A stretch of 64,000 nucleotides of DNA, taken from Paenibacillus sp. MMS20-IR301 (GTDB lineage Bacteria > Bacillota > Bacilli > Paenibacillales > Paenibacillaceae). A program made the position numbers and the translations under genes. The DNA is taken from contig NZ_CP135275.1 in NCBI RefSeq assembly GCF_032302195.1, positions 7,151,001-7,215,000 of the forward strand. The letters are read 5' to 3'. Each line of letters starts with the position of its first letter. Position 1 is the first letter of the stretch. Below are positions 54,339 through 64,000 of this stretch, one piece after another. Below the pieces are notes generated by a model. The model was not told the origin of the DNA. It did not search any database and saw only the letters and a list, made by a program, of their open reading frames with translations.

Positions 54339-55097
54339 TTACAGCTTCAGCATCTCTTCGAAGGATTCCTCTGTCAGCAGATTGCCGACATAGAAGGGGC
54401 CGAACTCCCCGTAACGTGCACTCACTTCGTCAAAACGCATCTCGTAGACAAGCTTCTTGAACTGCAGCGCATCTTCAGCAAACAGGGTAACGCCCCATTC
54501 CCAGTCGTCGAATCCGACCGATCCGGTTATGATCTGCTTGACCTTGCCGGCATACCCGCGGCCAATCAGGCCATGTGAATACATCAGCTCGCGCCGTTTG
54601 TCCATATCAAGCATATACCAGTTGTCAGCCAGCTCACGTTTCTTGTTCATCGGATAGAAGCAGATATGCTTCGCCTGCGGCAGAACGGGCTTCAGCCGGG
54701 CAGCCACATGCGGATTCTGCAGCGGATCGCTGCCGTCCCCGGCGCTTCCTCCGGCAGCATAATTACTGAGCTCAACGATACTTACATATGAGTAGGCTTT
54801 GGTTGTATATTGGGCGAAGGCAATTTTGTTAAATGCCGTTTCAAGCGCATTCAGCGCTTCCAGGCTCTCACGCAGAAACATCATCACGAAATCAGCCTTC
54901 TGGCCAACGATGGAATACACGGCAGAGCTGCCTTCCTTGGCTTCCTCCACAGGCCCCCACTCCTGCATAAATCCGTGCAGCTCCTCCAGGGCGACTGCGC
55001 GTTCTTCATCATCGGCTGCTGTCCAGGCAGTCCAGTTCAGAGAGCGGAAGTCATGCAGTGCGTACCAGCCTTCCAGTGTCAAAGCGGCTTCGTTCAT
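54339..55097 (-). CDS. hemQ: HemQ, coproheme decarboxylase
   Basis: Last enzyme of the coproporphyrin-dependent haem pathway of Gram-positives: it decarboxylates coproheme III to haem b with peroxide. 252 residues; ATG 55097 behind AAGGAGTGAG. Family marks: Tyr148 in CFYPMNKKR (radical Tyr), His175 in [11 protein letters not shown] (proximal haem ligand) and Gln188 in KVKQIITG. A Gly/Ser insertion ([12 protein letters not shown], ~114-125) is typical of loop variation. The gene is alone here, not in a hem operon. Confidence 0.93.
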   Translation of the reverse strand: MNEAALTLEGWYALHDFRSLNWTAWTAADDEERAVALEELHGFMQEWGPVEEAKEGSSAVYSIVGQKADFVMMFLRESLEALNALETAFNKIAFAQYTTKAYSYVSIVELSNYAAGGSAGDGSDPLQNPHVAARLKPVLPQAKHICFYPMNKKRELADNWYMLDMDKRRELMYSHGLIGRGYAGKVKQIITGSVGFDDWEWGVTLFAEDALQFKKLVYEMRFDEVSARYGEFGPFYVGNLLTEESFEEMLKL

Positions 55098-55324
55098 GTT
55101 CTCACTCCTTCATTTTTTACATACCAATAATATGTACGAACTTAATCCTATTTGCATTGTATCGCATGCGAACGGCCAAGAGCAAACGGAGCTGTACTTG
55201 TATGACCGGAACTTAAAGAAGCTGGACGATAATGTTCATTGCTTCGCTACATTTTTTCTAGTAAACTTACTATTAAATAAGGTTTGATGTGCGGTTCTTT
55301 ATAGAGAGAGGGGATGGCGGTACG

Positions 55325-55621
55325 ATGGGATTCATTCCAGTGTTTGTTCTGGCCGTTTTGTTCTTTGTGATGATGTTCGGTATCGGCTTTATTCTTAACA
55401 TGTTAATGAAGACCACCTGGTTTCCCGCCTATCTGTTCGTCATCGTCATTCTGCCTATAGTGGTCTACTCCATCTGGGACCGGAGCGCGATGTCACTGTG
55501 GGAGCATCTCTCTACGTTTCACTTCGTTGATTATCTTACCGGGGTTGCCGGCCTGGCCGGTGCAGTGCTGAGCGGATGGACGATCCAGAAGCTGCGGCTT
55601 GGCGGGTACAAGATGTTCTGA
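55325..55621 (+). CDS. YuiB-like membrane protein
   Basis: 98 residues from ATG 55325. FVLAVLFFVMMFGIGFILNM and LFVIVILPIVVYSIW are membrane spans; the end GAVLSGWTIQKLRLGGYKMF matches the YuiB pattern (GAVLSG...LR..GYQMF). In Bacillus yuiB lies beside yumB; here it is ~1.4 kb away, past hemQ. Function unknown. An upstream GTG (55289) has no suitable ribosome site. Confidence 0.78.
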   Translation: MGFIPVFVLAVLFFVMMFGIGFILNMLMKTTWFPAYLFVIVILPIVVYSIWDRSAMSLWEHLSTFHFVDYLTGVAGLAGAVLSGWTIQKLRLGGYKMF

Positions 55622-55802
55622 AAGACTGCTTGGAGCAATGATGATAAACGGCTGATCCTCTTCTACAAGGGTGACGCCGTTTTTTGTATGTTCGGTAAGC
55701 AGAATCAGCAAGGATTCATCTTTTTTTTACATTTCCGGCCGGGTGTTTTGTGATAGAATAGAAATCTACATGATTTTGTATAGTAGAAAGGGGTATCCGC
55801 AG

Positions 55803-57356
55803 ATGCGCATGAGCAACCTGCATCATTTCACCGAACATCATCGGTACTGCGTTTCCCGCGAATTCGGTCTAAGCCATGTCGATGGGCGTATGCTGGGCTC
55901 GGTCTATCAGCCGATGGTCGGCGCTTTCGCTATAAGCTTGTACAGGCTGCTATTCGAGCATATTCCGGCTGAGTCTATCGGTTATTCCGGTGTGGAGCAG
56001 CAGCGCAGGCTCTTTATGACCCTGGGCGTGGAGCCTAACGAGAAGGGCCGCAAATATTTAGTTGACCAGGCTTCGCGGCTGGAAGCGGTAGGGCTGCTGC
56101 AGACCTGCCGGATCTATGCTGCGGAGAACGATGATTATATGTATGAATACGAGTTAATGCCGCCATTGTCACCGTCAGATTTTTTTGCAACGCAGCATTT
56201 GACGCTGCTGCTCCGGGACAAGATCGGCAAGTTCGCCGTATTATCGCTGCGGGAGCAGTTCTGGAACCGGGAGCCGGAGGACTGGAGCCGGCGCGGGGTC
56301 GGCAAAGAGAATATTTCCGTGCCCTTTTACGATATCTTCGAGCTGAATACCCATGTGATTGATTATGAGCTGGAGCAGGCACTGGCCGAGGTGGCCTCTG
56401 TACGCCAGCCGGGAGCCGTGCAAGCCGCCGAACCGGCTATCGGCTACAGTGACATTATTCTGCGCTTCCCGCGTGAATCGGTCAACCGCAGGCATGTGGA
56501 GAAGCTGCGCTTCGATCATAACCAGATGGGTGTCATTAATTATGTAGCCCGCAAGTATGAGCTGGGACCGCAGGATCTTTGCCGCCTGCTGGATGAAGAT
56601 GATATCTTCACACCGGATGGCGAGGTTATTCTGGACAGTCTGCAGCATAAGGCAAGCCAGCATTTCCGCCAGGATATGAAACGCCAGGAGAAACGGGAGA
56701 TTGCTGCCGCCAAGGTCGTATCCCTGCGTTCCGCAGCGTCCGAGGACAGCGACTTGTCCGCGGCACCGGTGGAGCAGCCGGTCGAAATGGAGTTTTATGT
56801 CGAAGTGCCTCCGCAGTTTATGTCCAAATGTGATATACACCAATATAATATGATGCTGCGCAACGAGCCTTATACACGGCTGCTGCAGACATTTTTCCCT
56901 GGAGCGGTTCCGGGCCAGCTGATGGATATATTTGAGAAGATAGATTTGAATTACAAGCTTAACGGGGAAGTAATCAATGTACTTATCCATTATTTAATGA
57001 CGATGGTTGCCTCCGGCGGCGAGCAGCGGATGAACCGGAATTTCGTGGAGGCGATTGCCTCCAACATGCTGGTTAAGCAGGTGAACACGTACGAGAAGGC
57101 TGTGAAGTATATCCGCGACCAGTCCAAGGTGAAAGGCAAGGGGGCTGCTTCGGGAGCCTCCGGGTCCTCGGGTACGGCGGGAACACGCCAGCGCTCGTAT
57201 ACGAAGAATACGGGACGCTCAGGCAAGGCGGAAATTCCGATTGTGCTCGATGACGGCAGCGCCGGAACGGTATCGGATGAGGAATTCGCGGCGATGATGA
57301 AGAAAGCGGCCGATATTAAGGCCAGCAAGAAAAAGGGCGCCCTGAGAACGCCCTGA
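55803..57356 (+). CDS. dnaB: DnaB, replication initiation and membrane attachment protein
   Basis: A helicase co-loader of low-GC Gram-positives (not the helicase). It works with DnaD and DnaI to load the replicative helicase at oriC and at restarted forks. 517 residues from ATG 55803, with GAAAGGGG nine bases upstream. The N-terminal winged-helix region (SREFGLSHVDGRMLGSVYQP) is followed by a DnaB/DnaD-type helical C-terminal domain (CDIHQYNMMLRNEPYTRLLQ, KIDLNYKLNGEVINVLIHYL), then a low-complexity Gly/Ser/Ala linker and an acidic end. dnaI follows after 18 bases. Confidence 0.92.
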   Translation: MRMSNLHHFTEHHRYCVSREFGLSHVDGRMLGSVYQPMVGAFAISLYRLLFEHIPAESIGYSGVEQQRRLFMTLGVEPNEKGRKYLVDQASRLEAVGLLQTCRIYAAENDDYMYEYELMPPLSPSDFFATQHLTLLLRDKIGKFAVLSLREQFWNREPEDWSRRGVGKENISVPFYDIFELNTHVIDYELEQALAEVASVRQPGAVQAAEPAIGYSDIILRFPRESVNRRHVEKLRFDHNQMGVINYVARKYELGPQDLCRLLDEDDIFTPDGEVILDSLQHKASQHFRQDMKRQEKREIAAAKVVSLRSAASEDSDLSAAPVEQPVEMEFYVEVPPQFMSKCDIHQYNMMLRNEPYTRLLQTFFPGAVPGQLMDIFEKIDLNYKLNGEVINVLIHYLMTMVASGGEQRMNRNFVEAIASNMLVKQVNTYEKAVKYIRDQSKVKGKGAASGASGSSGTAGTRQRSYTKNTGRSGKAEIPIVLDDGSAGTVSDEEFAAMMKKAADIKASKKKGALRTP

Positions 57357-57374
57357 AGAAAGTGAGGTGCAGCG

Positions 57375-58331
57375 ATGGAGTCTATGGGCGATGTGCTGCG
57401 TTCGATGAACAATCCCGCTCTGCGCCAGCGTTCACGGGATTTGGAGCAGGGGCTGCTGAACAATCCTCTGGTCAAGCAGCTTCAGGCGGAGCATCCCGAG
57501 CTGGATGATTCGCGGCTGCGGCTGAACTTGAGCCGGCTGTACCAGTATGTTGCGGAAGACCGCAACTGCAAGAACTGCCCGGGCCTGGCGAATTGTCCGA
57601 ACGACTTCCAGGGCCATTACAGCAAGCTTACCGTGGAGACCGTGAACGGTATCCCTGATCTATATGAGCGCAAGACACCCTGTGAGCTGAAGATTGCCCA
57701 GGATAACCAGGACAGCATCCGCAAGCGGATCCGCAGCTTTTATGTGGATGAACGGGTGCTGAACGGCGGCTACGATGAGATGGATATTATGGGCAAGGAC
57801 CCCCGGCGGGCCAGTGCCGTGAATAAAATTTTTGACTATATTGCCACTGTGCGGGCAGAGGGGCTGACTTCGCGGGGGATTTATCTGCAGGGCAGCTTCG
57901 GGACAGGCAAGACCTTCCTCATGTGTTATCTGCTTCACGAGCTGGCTATCTCCGGCTACAGCGGCGTAATTGTGTACATGCCGGATTTCATTGAGGAACT
58001 CAAGCTGATTATGATGGATAATCAGAAGCTTAAGGAAATGGTCGATACGATGAAGAATTGCGACCTGCTTATATTCGATGATATCGGTGCCGAGAATTTG
58101 AACCCGTGGGCCCGTGACCATGTGCTGGGCGCAATTCTGAATTACCGGATGAACCGCAAGCCTACCTTCTATACTTCAAATTATCCGCTGGACGGGCTGG
58201 AGAAGCATCTTAGCATTACCAGCAAGGATGGCGAAGAGGTCTACAAGGGACAGCGGCTGATGGACCGGATCGCCCCGTTCGTAGAGGTCATTCCGCTGCA
58301 CGGGGAGAATCAGCGCGGCAGAGCAAGATGA
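57375..58331 (+). CDS. dnaI: DnaI, helicase-loading AAA+ ATPase
   Basis: Loads the replicative helicase onto DNA. 318 residues; ATG 57375 behind GTGAGGTGC. The N-terminal zinc-binding part (C65, C68, C74, H81: CKNCPGLANCPNDFQGH) contacts the helicase. The AAA+ core has Walker A GSFGTGKT (173-180) and Walker B LLIFDDIG (231-238); sensor-1 Asn lies in TFYTSNYPLDGLEKHL. Shares an operon with dnaB. Confidence 0.94.
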   Translation: MESMGDVLRSMNNPALRQRSRDLEQGLLNNPLVKQLQAEHPELDDSRLRLNLSRLYQYVAEDRNCKNCPGLANCPNDFQGHYSKLTVETVNGIPDLYERKTPCELKIAQDNQDSIRKRIRSFYVDERVLNGGYDEMDIMGKDPRRASAVNKIFDYIATVRAEGLTSRGIYLQGSFGTGKTFLMCYLLHELAISGYSGVIVYMPDFIEELKLIMMDNQKLKEMVDTMKNCDLLIFDDIGAENLNPWARDHVLGAILNYRMNRKPTFYTSNYPLDGLEKHLSITSKDGEEVYKGQRLMDRIAPFVEVIPLHGENQRGRAR

Positions 58332-58997
58332 TTTGATTATGCGGGACCATTAGCGGGAAGCAGCGTGGGAATTTCACTGCATGAGAGGCGCAGAACCGCG
58401 AGATTGTTTCATTGCAGGATATGCGTAACTGGACGGAACGTTTATAGACCTGGAGCTTAGCTGGCTTAGCTGACTCCGGGGTTATGAGCGCTCCGTTTTT
58501 TTGTTGTTGAGGCATAGTAGCGAAGGTATTTGTCAAAGACATGTTCAACCGGGCTAGAGGACTCTTGCTATTGAAATCGAATGTGGCGCAGGAGCAGGAA
58601 ATAGGGGGGGATTTCCACTAAGGTAAGCCGAAGGTACTGCTGAGCGGATTATTGAGGGCAGAAGCCGTTTGTCCGGGTCAAAATCGAGCTTCATCTGATT
58701 ACTTGCGGACACCACAGCCCTTCTCCGCCCCAAATCGGTCTGTTTGGCAGGCTTGCGGACATCACGGACCTTATTCGGGACTTTTCAGGTGTCAGCTCCA
58801 CTTTTTTAGCGAAATAACGTCGCTGGGGTCCGTAAAACCCGAATGCAGGTGTTTTTCGCAGGCTTAAGGTCTCTCCTGTCCGTAACGCTGAGCGATTAAC
58901 TTGAACAGCGGGACCCTGGACAAGAAGCCCCTGGCCCCGCTGTTTGTTAATTCCCTGTATGCAGGTTAACCGGACGGTGCTGCCGCTGAGGATGAGC
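58332..58997. other. About 660 bases without a gene, with short repeats
   Basis: Two imperfect direct repeats, CTTGCGGACACCACAGCCCT (about 58702) and CTTGCGGACATCACGGACCT (about 58752), plus related CCGTAA pieces near 58830 and 58880. GCTCCGTTTTTTTG near 58488 may end the dnaI transcript. No convincing small gene or RNA family was found. Confidence 0.45.
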
Positions 58998-59159
58998 TCA
59001 GGCAGACATTATAAACTTGATAATTACCATACCGAAGAACACTACAGTCATAAATCCGGTCATACCGAAGAAACCAACCAATAAATCGCCAAGATCGTTA
59101 CGGGGCTCCTCGTTGATATGCTCCCGGGGGTCACGGAACTTTGCATTGACATCCATCAT
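58998..59159 (-). CDS. Small single-span membrane protein, YqzM-like
   Basis: 53 residues; ATG 59159 behind AAGGAGGAAGAA (a longer frame to 59189 lacks a site). A charged N-terminus (NAKFRDPREHINEEPRND) and one C-terminal span, TGFMTVVFFGMVIIKFIM. Size and the IIKFI end recall YqzM of bacilli; this is a weak match. Confidence 0.65.
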   Translation of the reverse strand: MMDVNAKFRDPREHINEEPRNDLGDLLVGFFGMTGFMTVVFFGMVIIKFIMSA

Positions 59160-59578
59160 TTCTTCCTCCTTGCTGTTGCATGACTGCATGAAGTGGGTTA
59201 CAGTTATACAGGTAACATGTGAGAGAAGTCATTGACAATTAATGCGCTTTCTTCAAGTATACGGAGTTGCCGGGAAGTTGTAAAGATGCGGCCTGCGCCT
59301 AATAATTGATTTTATGCAATATAATTTTATAAAATATATAACAAAAGCATGATAATTATGTTATACTGTTCATGTGTCGGTATATGGTAATCTGGTTATC
59401 ATATTACATGAAGCACTGCATCCCGCTATATTTCTCGGAGTAATTTCTGCAGACTTGGCCCAGGCTATAGAGGCGGATCTTATTTCGTTCAATTTGAGCC
59501 TAGGCTTCTGAAGTAGTTTTTGTACAATTCTGTTTCAGGAAGCGGATGCTTACACAACTTTTAAGGAGGAACAATATC

Positions 59579-59896
59579 ATGGCTATCGTTAACGTGTCTG
59601 ACCAATCCTTCGTGAATGAAGTGGAAGGTCAAGGTACTGTAGTAGTAGATTTCTGGGCACCTTGGTGCGGCCCTTGCAAAATGCTTGCCCCTATTCTCGA
59701 GGAATTGTCCACCGAGCTGGGTGACGGCGTGAAGATTGCCAAACTTAATGTGGATGAGAATCCTGAGACTGCTTCCCGTTTCGGAGTAATGAGTATCCCT
59801 ACTCTGATCTTCTTCAAGGATGGCCAGCCAGTGGATAAGGTCGTAGGACTGAACTCCAAGGATTCCCTTAAGAATATCGTAGCTAAACATCAATAA
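59579..59896 (+). CDS. trxA: Thioredoxin
   Basis: A cytosolic dithiol reductant for ribonucleotide reductase, methionine sulfoxide reductases and others. 105 residues; ATG 59579 behind AAGGAGG. Active site WAPWCGPCKM (C30, C33), cis-Pro in MSIPTLIFFKDG. Length and order are standard. A ~390-base upstream region contains TTATACTG near 59361 as a possible -10, but no clear -35 was found. Confidence 0.95.
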   Translation: MAIVNVSDQSFVNEVEGQGTVVVDFWAPWCGPCKMLAPILEELSTELGDGVKIAKLNVDENPETASRFGVMSIPTLIFFKDGQPVDKVVGLNSKDSLKNIVAKHQ

Positions 59897-59941
59897 TTCA
59901 ATATATCTGCATCATCTGAGGGCGCCCGAGCGGCCCCTCCA

Positions 59942-59979
59942 GCACAAAGCGCCTTCGGTCCTCCGGAGGCGCTTTGTGC
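59942..59979. terminator. Strong GC-rich hairpin after trxA
   Basis: GCACAAAGCGCCT and AGGCGCTTTGTGC form a perfect 13-base stem. It lacks a U-run on the plus side, so termination is likely but not certain. Confidence 0.6.
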
Positions 59980-60111
59980 GTCAGCGCAGGCTGAAGCTGT
60001 TGTTCACACGAACGTTTGTGCTATAATAATCAGGTCAATTCTTACCGCCACTGCGCTGGCGGGCAGTTGACACTTGCCTTATAAGGTGTAGTAACAGGTG
60101 GGGGAGAACTT

Positions 60112-62199
60112 ATGGATTATATGGATAATATCCGCAACAAACTGGCGCTGCTGCCCGATCTGCCCGGCTGCTATCTGATGAAGAATGATGAGGGTACGAT
60201 TATTTACGTGGGCAAGGCCAAGGTGCTGAAGAACCGCGTGCGCTCTTATTTCACCGGCAGCCATAACGGCAAGACGCAGCGGCTGGTCGCCAATATTGTT
60301 GATTTTGAATATATCGTTACCTCGAGCAATATGGAAGCACTTATTCTGGAGTGCAATCTCATTAAGAAGCATATGCCGCGTTACAACGTGCTGCTGAAGG
60401 ATGACAAGACTTTTCCTTATTTGAAAATCACGAACGAAGCGCATCCGCGTCTTGAGGTTACACGCCGGGTGCTGAAAGATAAAGCGAAATACTTTGGCCC
60501 ATATCCGAACGGGTATGCGGCCCAGCAGACGAAGAAGCTGCTCGACCGGATGTATCCGCTGCGCAAATGCGGGGTTATGCCCAAGGAGGTCTGCCTGTAT
60601 TATCATATGGGCCAGTGTCTCGCGCCTTGTGAGAAGGAAGTGCCGAAGTCGGCATACGAGGAAATCATACAGAATATCTCCGCCTTCCTTGGCGGGGGCC
60701 ACGATGCGGTGAAGAAGGATCTGCAGAAGAAGATGCAGGAGGCTGCCGAGGAGCTGTATTTCGAGCGGGCCAAGGAGCTGCGTGACCAGATCATTCACAT
60801 CGATGCCCTGATGGAGAAGCAGAAGATCAATACTGCCGATACGAAGGACCGCGATGTCTTCGGCTATGCAGTGGATAAGGGCTGGATGTGTGTGCAGATC
60901 CTGTACATGCGGCAGGGTAAAATGATTCAGCGCCACTCGTCGGCTTTTCCGTTCTACGGGGAGGCGTACAGTGATTTCATGTCCTACGTGACGCAGTATT
61001 ACAGCGACAACCCGGCTCTTCCGCAGGAGATCCTGCTGCCGGATACGGGAAGTGCCGGCGCGGTCAAGCCATCCGCGCCGGGGTCCGGCTCCGCTGCTGC
61101 GGAGCCGGCAGTGACCGGGGCCGCCGGGCTGCTGGGCGGCCGGGAAATGCTCGCAGCCCTCGAAGCAGAGGATGCTGCTGAGGCTGCAGGGGTGCCTGCC
61201 GAAGGCGCAGGCACAGAGGCTGACGCGCAGGCTGCCGGCCTGTCCGGTCCGGAGGAGCTGGCGGCTGCGGTGCGCGCCGCCGCAGAAGCGCCGCAGGACC
61301 AGGCGGAGCAGGAAGCCGCCGCCGAAGGCACGGTGGATGCGGCCGGCGGGGCAGCGGCCCTGCAGGAGTGGCTGGGCGTCAAGGTGCTGGTGCCGCAGCG
61401 CGGGCTGAAGAAGCAGATGGTCGGCATGGCCTGCCAGAACAGCCGCGTGGCGCTGGACGAGAAGTTCCGCCTCATCGAGCGGGACGAGGAGCGCACCTCC
61501 GGTGCGGCGAGCAGCCTGGGCCAGAGCCTCGGGCTGACCTCGCTGAACCGGATTGAAGCGTTCGATAACTCCAATATCCAGGGGAGTAACCCGGTCTCGG
61601 CGATGGTCGTCTTCATCGACGGCAAGCCTGCCCGGAAGGAGTACCGGAAATACAAGGTACGTACCGTGCAGGGGCCGGATGATTATGAGACGATGCGCGA
61701 GGTCATCCGCCGCCGCTACGAGCGGGTGCTCAAGGAGAATCTGCCGCAGCCGGATCTGATTGTCGTCGACGGCGGTAAGGGGCAGATCTCATCCGCTGTC
61801 GATATTCTGGAGAATGAGCTGGGGCTGTTCATCCCGGTCTGCGGACTGGTCAAGGATGACAAGCACAGAACGGCGCAGCTGCTGATGGGGGATTCCTCCG
61901 AGCCGGTGCCGCTCGCCCGGGACAGCCAGGAGTTCTATCTGCTGCAGCGGATCCAGGATGAGGTTCACCGGTTCGCGATTACGTTCCACCGGGAACAGCG
62001 CGGCAAGTCGATGGTCACCTCGAAGCTGGATTCCATTCCGGGCATCGGGGAGAAGCGGCGGAAGGCGCTGCTGAAGCATTTCGGCTCGCTCAAGAAGATC
62101 AAGGAAGCGTCCCTTGAGGATTTCCGCGCCCTGTCGATCGGCGAGAAGCTGGCCGGGCAGATTCTCGAAGCGCTCAGGGATGAAGAACCGTCATTATAG
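60112..62199 (+). CDS. uvrC: UvrC, excinuclease subunit, with an Ala-rich insertion
   Basis: Makes both incisions in nucleotide excision repair with UvrA and UvrB. 695 residues; ATG 60112 behind GGGGGAGAAC. GIY-YIG nuclease at ~15-95 ([18 protein letters not shown]), a Cys-containing linker ([13 protein letters not shown]), UvrB-binding coiled coil at ~200-240, RNase H-like nuclease ([35 protein letters not shown]) and C-terminal HhH pair ([18 protein letters not shown]). Residues ~312-417 are an Ala/Glu/Gly-rich, very GC-rich stretch absent from usual UvrC (about 600 residues). It sits between conserved LPQEILLPD and [10 protein letters not shown], so the fold should tolerate it. Confidence 0.95.
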   Translation: MDYMDNIRNKLALLPDLPGCYLMKNDEGTIIYVGKAKVLKNRVRSYFTGSHNGKTQRLVANIVDFEYIVTSSNMEALILECNLIKKHMPRYNVLLKDDKTFPYLKITNEAHPRLEVTRRVLKDKAKYFGPYPNGYAAQQTKKLLDRMYPLRKCGVMPKEVCLYYHMGQCLAPCEKEVPKSAYEEIIQNISAFLGGGHDAVKKDLQKKMQEAAEELYFERAKELRDQIIHIDALMEKQKINTADTKDRDVFGYAVDKGWMCVQILYMRQGKMIQRHSSAFPFYGEAYSDFMSYVTQYYSDNPALPQEILLPDTGSAGAVKPSAPGSGSAAAEPAVTGAAGLLGGREMLAALEAEDAAEAAGVPAEGAGTEADAQAAGLSGPEELAAAVRAAAEAPQDQAEQEAAAEGTVDAAGGAAALQEWLGVKVLVPQRGLKKQMVGMACQNSRVALDEKFRLIERDEERTSGAASSLGQSLGLTSLNRIEAFDNSNIQGSNPVSAMVVFIDGKPARKEYRKYKVRTVQGPDDYETMREVIRRRYERVLKENLPQPDLIVVDGGKGQISSAVDILENELGLFIPVCGLVKDDKHRTAQLLMGDSSEPVPLARDSQEFYLLQRIQDEVHRFAITFHREQRGKSMVTSKLDSIPGIGEKRRKALLKHFGSLKKIKEASLEDFRALSIGEKLAGQILEALRDEEPSL

Positions 62200-62227
62200 C
62201 TTTCATGAAATCACCTGCACCGCTCAC

Positions 62228-62272
62228 AGAAACGGCTGCGCTCCCTTGAGACAAGGAGGCGCAGCCGTTTCT
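62228..62272. terminator. Bidirectional terminator
   Basis: AGAAACGGCTGCGCTCC and GGAGGCGCAGCCGTTTCT arms; it separates uvrC from the convergent protease gene. Confidence 0.82.
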
Positions 62273-62349
62273 ATTTGTGTATGCATGGCATGAAGAACGG
62301 ACGGTTGATCCAACGTCTGGAGCTGTGCCGTTCCGGCACTGCCCAATCC

Positions 62350-64000
62350 CTAATTCAGCGGCTGTACCGGCTGGGCCTGGTCCGGCTTATGCGGAGGATT
62401 GAAACGGTAGACGATGTAGCCTACGATGAACGGCAGGATAATGGTGACAATCCCGGCACCGACATTTACCTTGTCCTGCATGAAGATCAGCGTGGCCCCC
62501 ATCAGAATGCTGTCAAATACCACATGGCTGAACATGACGGCAATGAAGCCGTAGCGCAGGAAAATATAACTGAACAGCAGCCCGATTACGGTAAGCTCAA
62601 TCGGCCGCGAGCTGATCGGATAGATCGGGTAGAGCGTATGCCCCAGCGCCCAGACCAGCGTGGTAATCAGTGAGGCGATAAAGGTACTCCGGACGAGCTT
62701 CTTCACCATGCGGATGCCGAACAGGCGGTAGACCGCCTCTTCCGAGAGCCCGGCCAGCCAGGCGACAACCGGCAGCAGCCAGGCATATTTCATATTGTAG
62801 GGCGACTGGCTGGCATCGGTGGTGGACCAGTTGTTCAAGGTAAGCGATAGGATAATGAACATGATTGTCTGTACTCCGAGCAGAATGAACGCCCATACAT
62901 AACCCGCGCGGATACTGTCCAGTACATACTGGCCGTAGCCAGGCTCTTTGGCCCGCGGCCAAGGGTTAAGCCCCTCTTCCTTGCGCCACAGCCCGTCGCC
63001 TCCGACCAGGGAGAAGTAGAGGAGCAGCGACATCAGCAGACTGTACAGGACATAGATAATGAACATAATGACAGCGGTAACCCTCGCTTCGGCACTGCCG
63101 CTGCCCGATTCGGAGAGCACATTGTAGCTGCTGACCATCATAATCAGGAAATGGACGGAGCTCAAGAAGATCCCGCGTTTGAACGAAGTGTACTTTTGCC
63201 GAAGAATGCTGTAGATGAGTGCCAGAATACCTAGCAGCAATGTGGGCAGCCCGTACCCGAACAAGGTGAGCTTCTTGGCCAGGGAGGTCTGCTCATCAAC
63301 ATAAGTGTCATGCCAGGCAGGGGCCGAGAAGCCGGCCCGGTAATAGGAAACAGAGCTGCCGGTGAAGTTGAAGTTATAGTGCAGCAGGGATTCCCCAAGC
63401 TTCACTGAGCTGTCGGTATAGACAAGCCCGTAATTGCCGCTGTTTGCCTCAATCTGCAGGTTGGCCGGGTTCACATTCCATTGCTGCAGCCAGGGTGCGG
63501 CAAGCTTTTCTTTTTGCTCGAGGGAGAGGCCAGGTTCGCTGCTTGCAAGGTTTGCAGTACTGCCGCTCTTAACGGCAGCCTTAGCAGGCATTTCACCGTA
63601 ATCCAGTCCCGGGGCTGCTGCGGCATCTGCTCCCCGGGCGAAAGCAACGGCTTCACCTGTATACATATTGAGATCTACCGTGAGCAGGGCATCTACTTCC
63701 CCGGAAGTGTAGAGTGCGGCATGGTAGACATCAAAGGGATACCGCTGATCCAGCTTGTTCTTGGAATAATCCTCAAGCAGCTTCTCCCGTGACATATAGC
63801 CATAGAAGGAGGAGTCTGTCTTGTACAGAATAACCCATTCATCCCCAGGACTTGCTTCATAGCCGAGCCGGGAGGCTGCGAAAGCAGCGGCCTGGGCCTG
63901 GGCTTCACTTTTACTGATGATGGCTGTATTACCGCCTGAACCCGGCAGAAGCTGGGGCATGATCTGGAATAGGGCAAATACGATAAGTCCCACAATTCCG
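62350..64000 (-). CDS. CPBP-family intramembrane protease (5' partial)
   Basis: An Abi/CPBP-type glutamic membrane endopeptidase, probably cleaving membrane-bound or lipidated peptides. The frame is open at the right edge, so the start lies outside; GTG 63993 is only the first one seen. A long extracytoplasmic N-terminal half (~25-235) precedes about eight spans. The catalytic EExxxR is in LAGLSEEAVYRLFGIR, followed by ALGHTLYPIYP and FSHVVFDSILMG, the second and third conserved motifs. The soluble N-terminal domain is unusual compared with minimal CPBP proteins. Confidence 0.82.
   Translation of the reverse strand, partial: GIVGLIVFALFQIMPQLLPGSGGNTAIISKSEAQAQAAAFAASRLGYEASPGDEWVILYKTDSSFYGYMSREKLLEDYSKNKLDQRYPFDVYHAALYTSGEVDALLTVDLNMYTGEAVAFARGADAAAAPGLDYGEMPAKAAVKSGSTANLASSEPGLSLEQKEKLAAPWLQQWNVNPANLQIEANSGNYGLVYTDSSVKLGESLLHYNFNFTGSSVSYYRAGFSAPAWHDTYVDEQTSLAKKLTLFGYGLPTLLLGILALIYSILRQKYTSFKRGIFLSSVHFLIMMVSSYNVLSESGSGSAEARVTAVIMFIIYVLYSLLMSLLLYFSLVGGDGLWRKEEGLNPWPRAKEPGYGQYVLDSIRAGYVWAFILLGVQTIMFIILSLTLNNWSTTDASQSPYNMKYAWLLPVVAWLAGLSEEAVYRLFGIRMVKKLVRSTFIASLITTLVWALGHTLYPIYPISSRPIELTVIGLLFSYIFLRYGFIAVMFSHVVFDSILMGATLIFMQDKVNVGAGIVTIILPFIVGYIVYRFNPPHKPDQAQPVQPLN

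Noticed and set aside
55134..55287. Small plus-strand frame starting MYELNPICIVSHANG between hemQ and the YuiB-like gene
   Set aside because: No ribosome site before ATG 55134 and no recognisable family; support is too weak to list as a gene.

Overview
The window looks like a chromosome segment of a Paenibacillus-type, spore-forming Firmicute. This is inferred from Sda, DnaB/DnaI primosome genes, HemQ, a YumC/YumB redox pair, an S-layer (SLH) surface protein, a YheC/YheD-type coat protein, GGAGG ribosome sites and many GTG/TTG starts. No rRNA, tRNA, CRISPR or intact insertion sequence was seen.

Region 1 (1-10.1 kb) is the 3' part of a very large Rhs/YD-repeat polymorphic toxin gene, open to the left edge. 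It ends in an HNH/Endo VII-like tip and is followed by its presumed immunity gene.

Region 2 (10.1-38.5 kb) is a long array of orphan toxin-tip/immunity cassettes behind that gene. Typical parts are: a stub of the Rhs core end, an Ala/Pro/Lys linker, a shared pre-toxin segment, a variable tip (recognisable types include Ntox21-like, LHH, PD-(D/E)xK, ParB-like and HNH/Endo VII-like), an immunity gene, and a near-identical hairpin terminator (T1). Many cassettes also carry a conserved post-terminator spacer (S) and a second 18-bp hairpin (H2). About 24 immunity genes or remnants are present and about 21 look intact. Most toxin parts are cut, frameshifted or reduced to their last residues. Chimeric immunity genes, a breakpoint inside a terminator, a ~1.2 kb duplicated block and a micro-inversion record heavy recombination. 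Shared sequence on both sides of each cassette would allow tip plus immunity to be swapped into the main Rhs gene by homologous recombination (inference).

Region 3 (38.6-50.9 kb) holds an SLH-anchored, multi-domain pectate-lyase-9-like protein on the minus strand, whose 3' end is partly duplicated at 36.0-36.34 kb. It also holds a DinB-like protein, a HELTH metallopeptidase-like protein, an O-antigen-ligase/TPR membrane protein and an ATP-grasp coat protein.

Region 4 (50.9-64 kb) is conserved core genome: sda with a DnaA-box cluster in its promoter, yumC, yumB, hemQ, a YuiB-like gene, dnaB-dnaI, trxA, uvrC with an unusual Ala-rich insertion, and a CPBP-family membrane protease running off the right edge. 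The DnaA-controlled Sda checkpoint and the helicase-loading genes dnaB/dnaI lie within 7 kb of each other.
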